A DNA stretch of 64,000 bases from contig DATMXP010000007.1 in assembly GCA_035561515.1 (NCBI GenBank), positions 1 to 64,000 on the forward strand, read 5' to 3'. Every line of letters begins with the position of its first letter. Within the stretch, counting starts at the first letter, position 1. Below the pieces are notes generated by a model. That model saw only the letters and a list, made by a program, of their open reading frames with translations. It had not been told where the DNA came from and did no database searches. Below, in pieces: positions 8,485-17,551 of this stretch. The position numbers were made by a program, and so were the translations under genes. The DNA comes from Terriglobales bacterium. GTDB taxonomy: Bacteria; Acidobacteriota; Terriglobia; Terriglobales; Acidobacteriaceae.

Positions 8485-9429
8485 ATGGTTTCAGAACCGC
8501 TGGTATATATCCGTGGTCAGCTTCTTCCTGCATCGCAGGCTCACGTTTCCATCTACGATTTCGGAATTGTGCTTGGAGCGACAGTTACGGATCTGCTCAG
8601 AACCTTTCGGCAGGAACCCTATCGCCTGGAAGATCACATACGCCGTTTTTATGATTCGTGCAAATATGCGCGAATCACGCCTCCAATTTCAGCTAACGAA
8701 ACAGCCGAGATCACAAAAGATTTAACTCGGCATAATGCCAAACTTGCGGGCTCCGATGCGGAGTTGGCTTTGGTTTACTTCATTACGCCCGGAGAGAATT
8801 TTGTGTATGCAGGTTCCGCGGCCGGTGGTGGCAGTAAACCGACTCCGACGTTGTGTATACATTCATTTCCAATGCCGTTTCACCTTTTCCGCCGATTCTT
8901 TGAAACCGGGTTACACCTCGTTACACCTGCAACACGTCACGTCCCACCGGAATGTGTGGATCCCAAAATCAAGAATCGCAGCCGATTGCACTGGTGGCTG
9001 GCGGAGCAGGAAGCACATCTTGTGGAGCCCACGGCCATGCCGCTTCTACTTGATCTGCAAGGGAATCTAACAGAAACCAGCGGATCGAATTTTCTTCTGG
9101 TCAAGAATGGCACGGTTTATTCGCCGCCGCCGCGAAATATCTTGTTGGGAATAAGCCGTAAGGTAGTGATTGAGCTTTGCCAAAAACTGCGTATTCCCTT
9201 CGTTGAGAGGGATCTTCAGGTGTACGACGCCCTTACGGCAGACGAGGCGTTCGTGACAACCACTCCGTACTGCATGGCCCCCGTAACCCGTATCAATGGA
9301 ACTACGATAGGGGATGGGGCGGTCGGAGGACCGGTGTTCAATCGAATTCTTGAAGCGTGGAGCTACGCGGTTGACATCGATATTCGTGGCCAAGTGCTTG
9401 GATTGAAATCAGCCAACTCAGCTGTTTAG
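8485..9429 (+). CDS. Class IV aminotransferase (BCAT/D-amino-acid transaminase type)
   Basis: A 314-residue fold-type IV PLP enzyme. The PLP lysine is likely K161 in DPKIKNRSRL, and the family motif GNLTETSGSNFLLV binds the PLP region. Relatives are branched-chain aminotransferase, D-alanine aminotransferase and aminodeoxychorismate lyase. AGGAG at 8473-8477 gives a clear ribosome site. Having class III and class IV transaminases side by side under one operator implies that an amino group is moved twice or that two amino acids are released from the substrate (inference). Confidence 0.87.
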   Translation: MVSEPLVYIRGQLLPASQAHVSIYDFGIVLGATVTDLLRTFRQEPYRLEDHIRRFYDSCKYARITPPISANETAEITKDLTRHNAKLAGSDAELALVYFITPGENFVYAGSAAGGGSKPTPTLCIHSFPMPFHLFRRFFETGLHLVTPATRHVPPECVDPKIKNRSRLHWWLAEQEAHLVEPTAMPLLLDLQGNLTETSGSNFLLVKNGTVYSPPPRNILLGISRKVVIELCQKLRIPFVERDLQVYDALTADEAFVTTTPYCMAPVTRINGTTIGDGAVGGPVFNRILEAWSYAVDIDIRGQVLGLKSANSAV

Positions 9430-9447
9430 GATTTTTCGCGTCTCTTG

Positions 9448-9477
9448 AGCCGATGGCATCGCCTGATTCCATCGGCT
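9448..9477. terminator. Hairpin between convergent genes
   Basis: AGCCGATGG and CCATCGGCT form a perfect 9-bp stem with a 12-nt loop, between the ends of the class IV aminotransferase and the symporter. There is no T-run on either side, so it is either a weak bidirectional terminator or an mRNA-stabilising hairpin. Confidence 0.5.
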
Positions 9478-9518
9478 GTTCTGGCGAGAAAGTAGATTCT
9501 ACGGGCCCCGAATCAGCA

Positions 9519-11024
9519 TTAAGCATCTTTTGGAGTGGCCAGATCGAGTCCAAGAACTAAGCCGCTTAGCTCAGATTCGTCGCGTGCCGGCTGAAGGAAG
9601 CCGAACAACCATCCAGCCCCGAACGTTACAAATGTGCCCACGATTGCATAGTAAAAGAACGCGATTTCAGTCTGCCAGGCTAACAGCGAAACGCTGAGCA
9701 ATCCGATGATGGATCCCCCAATCGCAGAGGTTCCACGGGTTCGTTTCGTCAGCATTCCAAGGAGGAACATTCCGAGTACTGGTCCTCCGAGGAAGCTGTT
9801 GATCATGTTGAAGGCGTTGATAATCGGGCCAAGCCGATCAGCAAACAAAGCCGCAAGCGTCGCCGCTGCACCCCATCCCACCGTGCCAACTCGCCCCACA
9901 AAAACGGTTTCGCTGTCACTGCAATTAGGCCGAAACAATCGTTTGTAAAAGTCGACCGTTGTTGCAGTTGTCAAGGCATTGATGCCGGCGCTCATAACAG
10001 CCATTGACGCGGCAAAAATGGATGCAATGATCAGTCCCGAAAACCATCCGCCTAATTCGTTGACCACAAAGAAGGGCAGAATTGCATCCATGCTAGGCAA
10101 CCCCTGTAACGATTGGGGATGGAACTCGTAGAACGCGTATAGAACTGGCCCAACTAAGTACAGCATCAGGGAAACCGGAACGAGAATAATAGCGTCCAGC
10201 AGAATCGATTTCCGGCCCTCCTTTAGGGAACGCGTGGTGAAGTAACGCTGCAAATAGGCCTGGTCAGTGCCGAGAGTGGAGAGCGCCATGAATCCGCCAC
10301 CAATTGCAGCTGCCCAGAAAGTCGTAATTTGTGTGAGGTCGGTCGAGAAATTAAATAGATGGAATCGGCCTGCGCGTTCCGAAACATCCACCACAGCCCG
10401 TAGACCGCCCGGCACATGGGAAATCGACAGGCTCACGACGGTTATTAACCCGAAGATTAGAATCGAAAACTGCAGAACATCGGTCCAAATGACGGCCCTC
10501 ATGCCACCCAGCGTCGTGTACAACGTGGTGCAGACTCCCATCATGAGAATGCATCCCCACAATGGCAATCCGGTTATCAGAGACAAAACCAGCGATGGTG
10601 CATAAATCACAATTGCGACATGAGATCCACGCAGCAACATAAAGATAGCGCTGCCCACAAGCCGGGTTTTCAGGTCAAAGCGACGTTCCAAATATTCATA
10701 CGCCGTGAAGAACTTGAATCGTGAGTAGAAAGGCATGAACAAAAACATAACGGCTGGAGCGACAAACAAATATGTCCAGCTGGACCAGACCAATTCAAGA
10801 TTGTTTTGATATGTCCAAGCTGGCGCACCCATATAGCTGATCGCACTCATATCAGCCGCAACCAGCGAAATTGCAACGGGTAGTGCACGCATATTGCGCC
10901 CACCCAGAAAGAAATCGCCAGTAGACGTCTTCTTACGGTAGAAGAGACTGCCAATAATACTGATAGCGGCGATGTACCCGCCCAGAATGGCCCATTCCGT
11001 GATGCCGAAATTGTTCACATTCAT
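9519..11024 (-). CDS. Sodium:solute symporter (SSS family)
   Basis: A 501-residue inner-membrane protein with about 13 hydrophobic segments. The family signature near the N terminus is intact: FFLGGRNMRALPVAISLVAAD, followed by ISYMGAP. SSS members import sialic acid (SiaT), sugars, amino acids or carboxylates with Na+. It is transcribed away from the TonB receptor, and each has its own operator copy, so the pair would carry the substrate across the outer and inner membranes. The ATG lies directly next to the operator (11023-11041), leaving no room for a normal leader. Confidence 0.9.
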   Translation of the reverse strand: MNVNNFGITEWAILGGYIAAISIIGSLFYRKKTSTGDFFLGGRNMRALPVAISLVAADMSAISYMGAPAWTYQNNLELVWSSWTYLFVAPAVMFLFMPFYSRFKFFTAYEYLERRFDLKTRLVGSAIFMLLRGSHVAIVIYAPSLVLSLITGLPLWGCILMMGVCTTLYTTLGGMRAVIWTDVLQFSILIFGLITVVSLSISHVPGGLRAVVDVSERAGRFHLFNFSTDLTQITTFWAAAIGGGFMALSTLGTDQAYLQRYFTTRSLKEGRKSILLDAIILVPVSLMLYLVGPVLYAFYEFHPQSLQGLPSMDAILPFFVVNELGGWFSGLIIASIFAASMAVMSAGINALTTATTVDFYKRLFRPNCSDSETVFVGRVGTVGWGAAATLAALFADRLGPIINAFNMINSFLGGPVLGMFLLGMLTKRTRGTSAIGGSIIGLLSVSLLAWQTEIAFFYYAIVGTFVTFGAGWLFGFLQPARDESELSGLVLGLDLATPKDA

Positions 11025-11041
11025 AGTCGACTGTCGGCAGA
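11023..11041. promoter_or_regulatory. Regulon operator copy 3
   Basis: ATAGTCGACTGTCGGCAGA matches the consensus at 14 of 18 positions, seven in each half. It touches the start codon of the symporter. Its centre is 134 bp from the centre of copy 4, in the divergent symporter/TonB promoter region. Confidence 0.6.
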
Positions 11042-11128
11042 TACTGCCACATTCTGTCTGGGAATTGCAATCAAGTTCTGAAGCAATCTGCGTGAAACAT
11101 ACCGCTGTGGGCTTAAATAAAATTTCTC

Positions 11129-11157
11129 TTGACTTTCGGTATGGAGTGGTTTAGAAA
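11129..11157 (+). promoter_or_regulatory. Promoter of TonB receptor 1
   Basis: TTGACT at 11129-11134, a 17-bp spacer and TAGAAA at 11152-11157 make a good sigma70-type promoter. Operator copy 4 begins on the last base of the -10 box. Confidence 0.6.
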
Positions 11158-11175
11158 TCGCCGACTGTCGACAGT
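11157..11175. promoter_or_regulatory. Regulon operator copy 4
   Basis: The right half-site GTCGACAGT is perfect and the left matches 6/9. It covers the predicted transcription start of TonB receptor 1, as expected for repression. Confidence 0.65.
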
Positions 11176-11224
11176 TTGCAGTAGCCAATTGCTCGACGAA
11201 CTTGCCTTGTGGGGGATGGCGCGT

Positions 11225-14200
11225 ATGAGGTTCACCTCGCTTGTACTGGTTATTTTGCTGATTTCGGGGCTTGCATGGACGCAAACAACTACCCAAGGAG
11301 CTATTGTTGGAACCGTATACGACCAGTCGGGAGCGGTTGTGCCTGGTGCCGTCGTTAAGGCCGTCAATGTCTCCACTGGCATTGAAAATACCACCAAAAG
11401 TAATAGCCAAGGTGATTTCCGGTTTCGTCTTCTGCCCCCAGGTACATACTCCATCGGCGTAGAGCACGAAGGGTTCCAACGGTCGGAACTGCAGGGCATT
11501 GTGGTTGGCGTAGGCACTGTGGTGCGTGCGGATGTGGGGATGCAGATGGGGGCAGCTAGCTCGGAAATCACGGTTAGCTCCGATTCGGTTCAGGTGAATA
11601 CGGAAGACGCCTCGAAAGGCAGTGTGATCGGAGCGGAGCAAATCCGGCATCTGCCGCTCAATGGACGCGAGTTCCTTAAGTTAGCCGCACTGGAAGCGGG
11701 TGCGGTTTCGGGTAATACGAAGCGCGGCGTCCACGGAAGTAAAGGGGTGGACGTCAGCTTTAACGGCTCTCGTAGTGGCTACAACAGCTACTACGTTAAT
11801 GGTGCCGCAAATACAGATCCCCTTTACAACCAGATGCAGTCTTCACCGTCACTGGACGCGGTAGGCGAGTTCCGAGTGATGACCAACATGTACTCGGCGC
11901 AATACGGCAGGTCGGGCGGCGCGGTTGTGTCAATTGTCACCAAATCCGGCACCAACAATTTTCACGGCACCGCGTATGAGTACCACCGGAACAAGGCGCT
12001 CGATGCCTTGCCATACTTCTTCAAGGGAGAAAGAAACGAGCTTTCGAACTATTTGTTCAATCAGTTCGGCGGAACAATCGGTGGACCCATTATCAAGAAA
12101 AAGACTTTCTTTTTCTTCAATGCCGAGTTCTTTCGGCAAAAGAAACCAGGGCAACAGATGGTAAGTTTTGCACCCACAGCTGCAGAGCGACAGGGTGATT
12201 TCAGCAACACCATCAATCCGTATACAGGGAACCCTGTTCAATTGGTTAATCCGTTTACGGGAGATCCGATACCCGGAAACGTTCTTCCCGAGTCATTAAT
12301 CAGTCCCATTGGAAGGAAGTTGATGGAAATATGGCCGGAGCCGAACCATTCCGGCGACGCGTTCCTGAACCTGCACCTGTTCCGCTCGGGTAAGCAGCGG
12401 CAGAAGAAATACCTGACCCGAATCGACCACCACTTCTCCGAAAAAGACGTCATTTCCGGAACTTTCGACTTTAACAACTACGACAACTTGAATCCAGGTA
12501 TGAATGAATACGGAGATAAAGAATATGTCGAACACAGCCGTACCTGGTCGGGTTCATGGACGCATACCTTCACTCCCACGCTGGTCAACGATCTCAAGGG
12601 AAGTTTCTCTTCAATTCAGGCCGGAGACCAGTTCGCGCTGAATGACAAGAACTATTGCGTAGAGTGGGGTATCCACCCGATGACGAATACTCTGAAAGGC
12701 ACATGCCGGATTCTGTTGTACACAATCGGGTATCAGCGTTACGACATCGGCAATGGAGGGGATTACAAGCACCATAACAACAGCTTTTATCTGAAGAATA
12801 ATTTGATGTGGACGAAAGGGAATCATTCGTTCGCGATCGGGGGAGAGTTCACCCGCGACATGTTTAACTGGCAGTACAACGCCGGCAGCACTGAATATTA
12901 CATCGGGCTGTTGGACGGAATGCCCGGGTACGAAAGCATCTATGGTGTCACTGGCACCGTGTTCGGCGATCTGCTCACAGCCATACCCAACCTCATTAAC
13001 TACGGACTTGGCGGTACGGCTGGATCTCCAGATATGCACTTTAAGCGCAATGTCATCGGTGGCTACTTTGAAGATACGTGGAGAGTTAAGCCGTGGCTGA
13101 CATTGACGCTTGGGATCCGGTACGACTACGAAGAGCCATTTGCTAATACCGACAACAAATTCATGACTCTCGATTTCGACACAGGATTGCCTCGCTATTC
13201 GAAGGGCGCCCCGCAGGACCTTTTAGAGCTAGTGCAATTCAATTACGAAACGGGCGGTCCCAACCGGCCGTATGATCCCAACAAAACGAATTTTGCGCCG
13301 CGTTTTGGTTTTGCTATCAGGCCATTCAATGACAACGGTACTGCGATTCGAGGCGGATACGGGCTGTTTTACACAACCGAGAATGCGTTCAACACCATGT
13401 ACGGATCATGGGTGGCTCCATTCCAGGGCTTGGTAGGTGCCAGTGTTGGATATGCTCCGTTCTGGCAGGATAACCAGCGGCACCTGCAGACAATGGACCA
13501 ACCGCCCTATGGGCTGGATTATGTCCGCGGTAAGAGTCCTGGCTTCTTCCTGCCCAATACTCCTTATTATCCAACCGGTTATGTACAGCAGTGGAATCTG
13601 ACGGTTAACCGGGACCTCGGCCACAAGATGGGACTTGAGGTTGGATACGTTGGCAGCCATGGAGTAAACCTTAATGGCCAGATAAACATACAAGCTTATT
13701 CAGCGGACCTGCACAAGAAGGTTATAGCGAACAACTTCAGCAACTTTGGCCTGCGTACCAAAGGATTTAACTCACAATACGATGGCCTCCAGGCGACTTT
13801 CAAGAAGGCCACCTCGCATGGCCTCAACCTCTTGGTGAATTACACCTGGTCGCATACCTTTGCCCAATCATCCAATGACGATGCGCTGGAAAACCTTTTT
13901 ACGGACGTTACAGCATCCGGCACAATTGCGAAGAAGATGTGGAGCCAAGCAGACTTCGATGTTCGTCATCGACTGACTATTTCAGGAGGTTACGAACTGC
14001 CTTTCGGCCGAGGAAAGGCTTTCGGCCCAAACTGGAATGGATTTCTAAACCAAGTGTTGGGCGGCTGGCGTTCGAATTTCATTTACACGTTCCAGAGCGG
14101 ATTGCCGTACACGGTTTACACTTCGGCGCTTCGTTTTCCAGATCGTACGTGTGATGGAAACCTTCCAGCCGGTGAAAGGACAGCCGATCGCTGGTTCGAC

Positions 14201-14524
14201 TACACTTGTTTCAGTACTCGTCCGCCGACCCCATACACAGATCCGAACACGGGAGTGACAACCCAAATCAATCTGCAGGGTGATTCCCGGCCGAATATTA
14301 TTGCGGGTCCACGGCAAAACAGCCTCGATTTCGGTATCGAAAAGTACTTTACGATCCGCGAAGGCCACACACTGCAACTCCGAGCTGAGGCGTTCAATAT
14401 ACTGAATCACCCGAATCTACTGAGCCCGTCGGGCAATTACTTCTTCAACTCTGCTTCTGGGGCAAAAATCACAACTGCGCGAGATGGACGAGATATTCAA
14501 CTAGCTTTGCGATACTCGTTCTAA
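11225..14524 (+). CDS. Oar-like TonB-dependent receptor 1
   Basis: About 1099 residues. Signal peptide MRFTSLVLVILLISG..., then a carboxypeptidase-regulatory-like domain (GAIVGTVYDQSGAVVPGA ... LLPPGTYSI), a plug-like region (SGYNSYYVNGAANTDP, GRSGGAVVSIVTKSGTN) and a long outer-membrane barrel ending in the aromatic signature RYSF. This is the Acidobacteria Oar/OmpA-like TonB family, thought to import oligosaccharides or siderophores; no TonB box was identified. The chosen ATG at 11225 has GGGGG at 11211-11215; an ATG at 11216 is possible. Longer readings would begin inside the promoter and are rejected. A strong terminator follows. Confidence 0.9.
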   Translation: MRFTSLVLVILLISGLAWTQTTTQGAIVGTVYDQSGAVVPGAVVKAVNVSTGIENTTKSNSQGDFRFRLLPPGTYSIGVEHEGFQRSELQGIVVGVGTVVRADVGMQMGAASSEITVSSDSVQVNTEDASKGSVIGAEQIRHLPLNGREFLKLAALEAGAVSGNTKRGVHGSKGVDVSFNGSRSGYNSYYVNGAANTDPLYNQMQSSPSLDAVGEFRVMTNMYSAQYGRSGGAVVSIVTKSGTNNFHGTAYEYHRNKALDALPYFFKGERNELSNYLFNQFGGTIGGPIIKKKTFFFFNAEFFRQKKPGQQMVSFAPTAAERQGDFSNTINPYTGNPVQLVNPFTGDPIPGNVLPESLISPIGRKLMEIWPEPNHSGDAFLNLHLFRSGKQRQKKYLTRIDHHFSEKDVISGTFDFNNYDNLNPGMNEYGDKEYVEHSRTWSGSWTHTFTPTLVNDLKGSFSSIQAGDQFALNDKNYCVEWGIHPMTNTLKGTCRILLYTIGYQRYDIGNGGDYKHHNNSFYLKNNLMWTKGNHSFAIGGEFTRDMFNWQYNAGSTEYYIGLLDGMPGYESIYGVTGTVFGDLLTAIPNLINYGLGGTAGSPDMHFKRNVIGGYFEDTWRVKPWLTLTLGIRYDYEEPFANTDNKFMTLDFDTGLPRYSKGAPQDLLELVQFNYETGGPNRPYDPNKTNFAPRFGFAIRPFNDNGTAIRGGYGLFYTTENAFNTMYGSWVAPFQGLVGASVGYAPFWQDNQRHLQTMDQPPYGLDYVRGKSPGFFLPNTPYYPTGYVQQWNLTVNRDLGHKMGLEVGYVGSHGVNLNGQINIQAYSADLHKKVIANNFSNFGLRTKGFNSQYDGLQATFKKATSHGLNLLVNYTWSHTFAQSSNDDALENLFTDVTASGTIAKKMWSQADFDVRHRLTISGGYELPFGRGKAFGPNWNGFLNQVLGGWRSNFIYTFQSGLPYTVYTSALRFPDRTCDGNLPAGERTADRWFDYTCFSTRPPTPYTDPNTGVTTQINLQGDSRPNIIAGPRQNSLDFGIEKYFTIREGHTLQLRAEAFNILNHPNLLSPSGNYFFNSASGAKITTARDGRDIQLALRYSF

Positions 14525-14538
14525 GAAGCCTCTTCCCT

Positions 14539-14567
14539 GGGGCCTCGCTTCAGAGGCCCCATTTTTT
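14539..14567 (+). terminator. Rho-independent terminator after TonB receptor 1
   Basis: GGGGCCTC, a 6-nt loop (GCTTCA) and GAGGCCCC, then ATTTTTT. The 8-bp GC-rich stem with a T-run is a textbook intrinsic terminator, separating the receptor from the sialidase genes. Confidence 0.9.
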
Positions 14568-14624
14568 GTCCTTAAGTAAATGGTTCAGTGATCCGCCATT
14601 CATGGCAGAGGAGGTTTGGGAGGG

Positions 14625-16385
14625 TTGCGCACAACTGTACTTTCTCCGCGCTCAGCGTTACTTGTCTCCTATTTACTGTATTCACTGGGCCTGCATGGCG
14701 CGGAACCGATGAAAACTTCGAACGCCGCCAAGGTGGAGTCCCCCTCCATTGTTGCCAGGTTCGCCGAAAGGGAATCGCCTCATGACAATGTAGCCAAACC
14801 TGTGATTCTAAGCGACGGCCGCTTACTTGGCCTCTCGCTTCAGACCACCGGAAATAAGCAGGAGATGTTTGGCCGATATTCGAAAGACAATGGGTATAGT
14901 TGGAGCGTTCCTCAATTCTTGTTCGCTCTCCCAGAACACGTAGGCGGCTTCGGTTACTTTTACGCATTTGCGGACCGTGACGGGGAAGTGCATGTGTTCT
15001 ACCTCAATGACGGTAATACTGGGGTGATTCTCCCAAAATCTCCCGACGAAAAGGGTGTCCGCGAGGGAAACGTCCTCGACATCTGGCATGTGGTGTCACG
15101 CCATGGAGCGACGGAGTGGTCCCATGCAAAGAGCATCTGGACAGGCAGAGCGGGCGACCCACTTTCGGTCATTCAATTGAAGAGCGGCCGTATCTTGTTT
15201 CCGATTTCATACATGACTCCTCGCTCCTGGTCGAACCGAGGCGGCGGATTCAAGGAGTTCGAATACGTTGGTACCTTCAGCACCAGTGCCATCTACTCCG
15301 ATGACGGCGGAAAAACGTGGATACAGTCCTCCGATGAACTGGTAGTGGCAGTTCCGGATCTATCGACTATCGGAGGTATGGAACCGGTGGTTCTGGAACT
15401 GCAGGACGGCAGGGTATGGATGTTGATCCGCACCCAACTCGGCCGATTCTACGAATCGTTCTCCCAAGATGGCGGCGAACACTGGACGCGCCCGAAACCG
15501 TCGTCGATTACTGCGTCTGAATCGCCAGCCGCGCTTGTTCGATTGCCGAACCAGGACATTCTCATGATATGGAATGAAGCGCGTCGATATGCCTATGCTT
15601 ACGGCGGGCGACAGGTGCTGCATGCGGCAATTTCTTCCGATGAGGGACGAACCTGGCGTGGTCATCGAGAGATCTTTCGCGATCCGGCACGGAAGGACCC
15701 GCCACCACCTTCCGGCGACTGGGGTATTTCCTATGCGTTTCCGGTGGTCGCCAGAGATGGAGCTGTCATTTTTTCGGCATGGGTGGAGACGGGAAACGCG
15801 CGTCACATGTTCCGGCTTGATCCACGATGGCTGATCGAGACTCGTCAAGCGACAGACTTCAGCACTGGTCTCGACGACTGGACTGTCTTCGGGACGCGCG
15901 GCGTTGAATTAGTTCGAGTTGGTCAGCAATCCAAGTCTGTGCTGTCGATACGCCGAAGCGATCCTGAGTGGCCAGCCGGAGCCGTATGGAACTTTCCGAT
16001 CGGCAGGGCGGGTACTCTGAAATTGAGGTTAATGCTCCGCGATGGGTTCGGAGGAAACACTCTCGGGCTGACTGACCACTATTCTGTACCGTTTGATGGG
16101 CGGGATGTTTTTCATAATGTTTTCAATTTTCCTATTCGTCCAGACGGAGTTCTGTTGGGAAAGAAGCTTACCGTCAATGTCTGGCACGACCTCGAGTTCC
16201 GTTGGGACACTGCTCGCCGCGTCTGTACAGTTCAAGTTGATGGGAAGCGCATAGGATCGGTGGATTCACAACATGTCAGCCGAGGCATCAATTACTTGCG
16301 GTTTCACGCCACGCCTGAGGAACCGGACTCTGGATTGTTAGTGCAGTCAGTTCAGGCGGATGTGTCAGAGGGGTGGCCGAGGTAG
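14625..16385 (+). CDS. Exported sialidase-like BNR protein 1 with C-terminal jelly-roll
   Basis: About 586 residues. Signal sequence (SALLVSYLLYSLGLHGA), then a BNR/sialidase six-bladed propeller with Asp boxes YSKDNGYSW, YSDDGGKTW, SQDGGEHW and SSDEGRTW. A C-terminal region of about 180 residues starting at DFSTGLDDWTVFG looks like a lectin-like jelly-roll. The Arg of the GH33 FRIP motif is not found; the equivalent reads VAKPVIL. A retained Arg lies in MLIRTQLGRFYESFS. Start is probably TTG at 14625 with AGGAGG at 14609-14614; TTG at 14616 is the alternative. It is a close paralogue of the gene at 26717. Confidence 0.8.
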   Translation: MRTTVLSPRSALLVSYLLYSLGLHGAEPMKTSNAAKVESPSIVARFAERESPHDNVAKPVILSDGRLLGLSLQTTGNKQEMFGRYSKDNGYSWSVPQFLFALPEHVGGFGYFYAFADRDGEVHVFYLNDGNTGVILPKSPDEKGVREGNVLDIWHVVSRHGATEWSHAKSIWTGRAGDPLSVIQLKSGRILFPISYMTPRSWSNRGGGFKEFEYVGTFSTSAIYSDDGGKTWIQSSDELVVAVPDLSTIGGMEPVVLELQDGRVWMLIRTQLGRFYESFSQDGGEHWTRPKPSSITASESPAALVRLPNQDILMIWNEARRYAYAYGGRQVLHAAISSDEGRTWRGHREIFRDPARKDPPPPSGDWGISYAFPVVARDGAVIFSAWVETGNARHMFRLDPRWLIETRQATDFSTGLDDWTVFGTRGVELVRVGQQSKSVLSIRRSDPEWPAGAVWNFPIGRAGTLKLRLMLRDGFGGNTLGLTDHYSVPFDGRDVFHNVFNFPIRPDGVLLGKKLTVNVWHDLEFRWDTARRVCTVQVDGKRIGSVDSQHVSRGINYLRFHATPEEPDSGLLVQSVQADVSEGWPR

Positions 16386-16412
16386 TATCACCGGCTGCAA
16401 CATCAACAAGCT

Positions 16413-17531
16413 ATGGGAAACATGATCGAATATCTAGAGTCGCTTGTCGTTTATGACAACCCGAGACCCCACGTCCACAGCCGTCATGGTTATCACCCTG
16501 GGCTGGCAGAACTACCTGATGGAGAATTGATCGGGTTGTTTCTGTTCGCTGAGGCATTCGAAGCTCCGAATGGAACGACTGTCGTCTCACGATCTCGCGA
16601 TTCAGGCAAAACATGGGAGTTGCAGGGGCCGGTATACGACAAGTCTGTGATCGGATTTGAGACCACAGACACAATGAAACCTTGCGTTCTGCGTGACGGC
16701 ACCCTGGTTGCGACCGGATATCGATTCCATCGGCATGATCCGGAACAAGCGATCGCCATACCGGAGACAGGAGGTTTTCAGCCCGGCGACAACATCGTCT
16801 GTTTTTCAACCGATGGAGGGCACACCTGGACAGTACCGCAGGCTATTCAGCGCAGTTACCCTGAACTACTGGAATTGTCCGGTCCCTGCATCGAGACTGC
16901 TTCTGGCGATCTGGTAGCAACTGCAGGTTTCTACAACTTACCGGATGGTTCCAATCCCACAGGCAGGTTTGGAGTAATTCTGCGAAGCCGCGACAAAGGC
17001 AAAAGCTGGGACGATGACGTCTACTTTGTGCCACCCGGCAAGATTACCCCATGGGAGACTCGGGTATGTGAGATGCAACCCGGACGCTTGGTTGCAATCG
17101 TCTGGGCCTATGATGCCGATAACCAGAGACACCTCTCCAACCGCGTAACCGTTTCGAACGACAATGGTTTTACGTGGTCTCCGCTCATTGACACCGGCCA
17201 CATGGGTCAGGCTTCGAATTTGCTCTACTTCGGTGGAGATTATCTCGTCACGATTCATGCACACCGCGCCGAAGACCCGGGCATTTATATACGAATCGTG
17301 GATTTCTCGAACAATCACTGGAGGCTCGTCGATGAGACTTTGATCTGGGGCCGTGCTCTTGGCGAACAGACTAGATCTGGGCAATCGATGCGACAGATGT
17401 TCAGTTCGTTGCGGTTCGGCCAGCCATCCATCATGCGCCTGTCCAATGGAGAATTTATTGCGAGTCACTGGAGTATTGAGGATGGGCAAGGAAAGATCAG
17501 GGCGCACCGCTTGAGAATTTCCATCGACTAA
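16413..17531 (+). CDS. Sialidase-like BNR protein 2, no signal peptide
   Basis: 372 residues, all propeller. Asp boxes: SRDSGKTW, STDGGHTW, SRDKGKSW, SNDNGFTW. No signal peptide or membrane segment is seen, so this copy should be cytoplasmic, unlike the four exported ones. At the FRIP position it reads GYHPGLAELPDGELI, lacking the sialate-binding Arg. An internal ATG at 16422 is an alternative start. It sits 27 bp after sialidase 1 and 20 bp before the sialidase-SGNH fusion, probably co-transcribed. It may process imported oligomers (inference). Confidence 0.78.
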   Translation: MGNMIEYLESLVVYDNPRPHVHSRHGYHPGLAELPDGELIGLFLFAEAFEAPNGTTVVSRSRDSGKTWELQGPVYDKSVIGFETTDTMKPCVLRDGTLVATGYRFHRHDPEQAIAIPETGGFQPGDNIVCFSTDGGHTWTVPQAIQRSYPELLELSGPCIETASGDLVATAGFYNLPDGSNPTGRFGVILRSRDKGKSWDDDVYFVPPGKITPWETRVCEMQPGRLVAIVWAYDADNQRHLSNRVTVSNDNGFTWSPLIDTGHMGQASNLLYFGGDYLVTIHAHRAEDPGIYIRIVDFSNNHWRLVDETLIWGRALGEQTRSGQSMRQMFSSLRFGQPSIMRLSNGEFIASHWSIEDGQGKIRAHRLRISID

Positions 17532-17551
17532 TTTGCAAAGGAAGTTCCTGG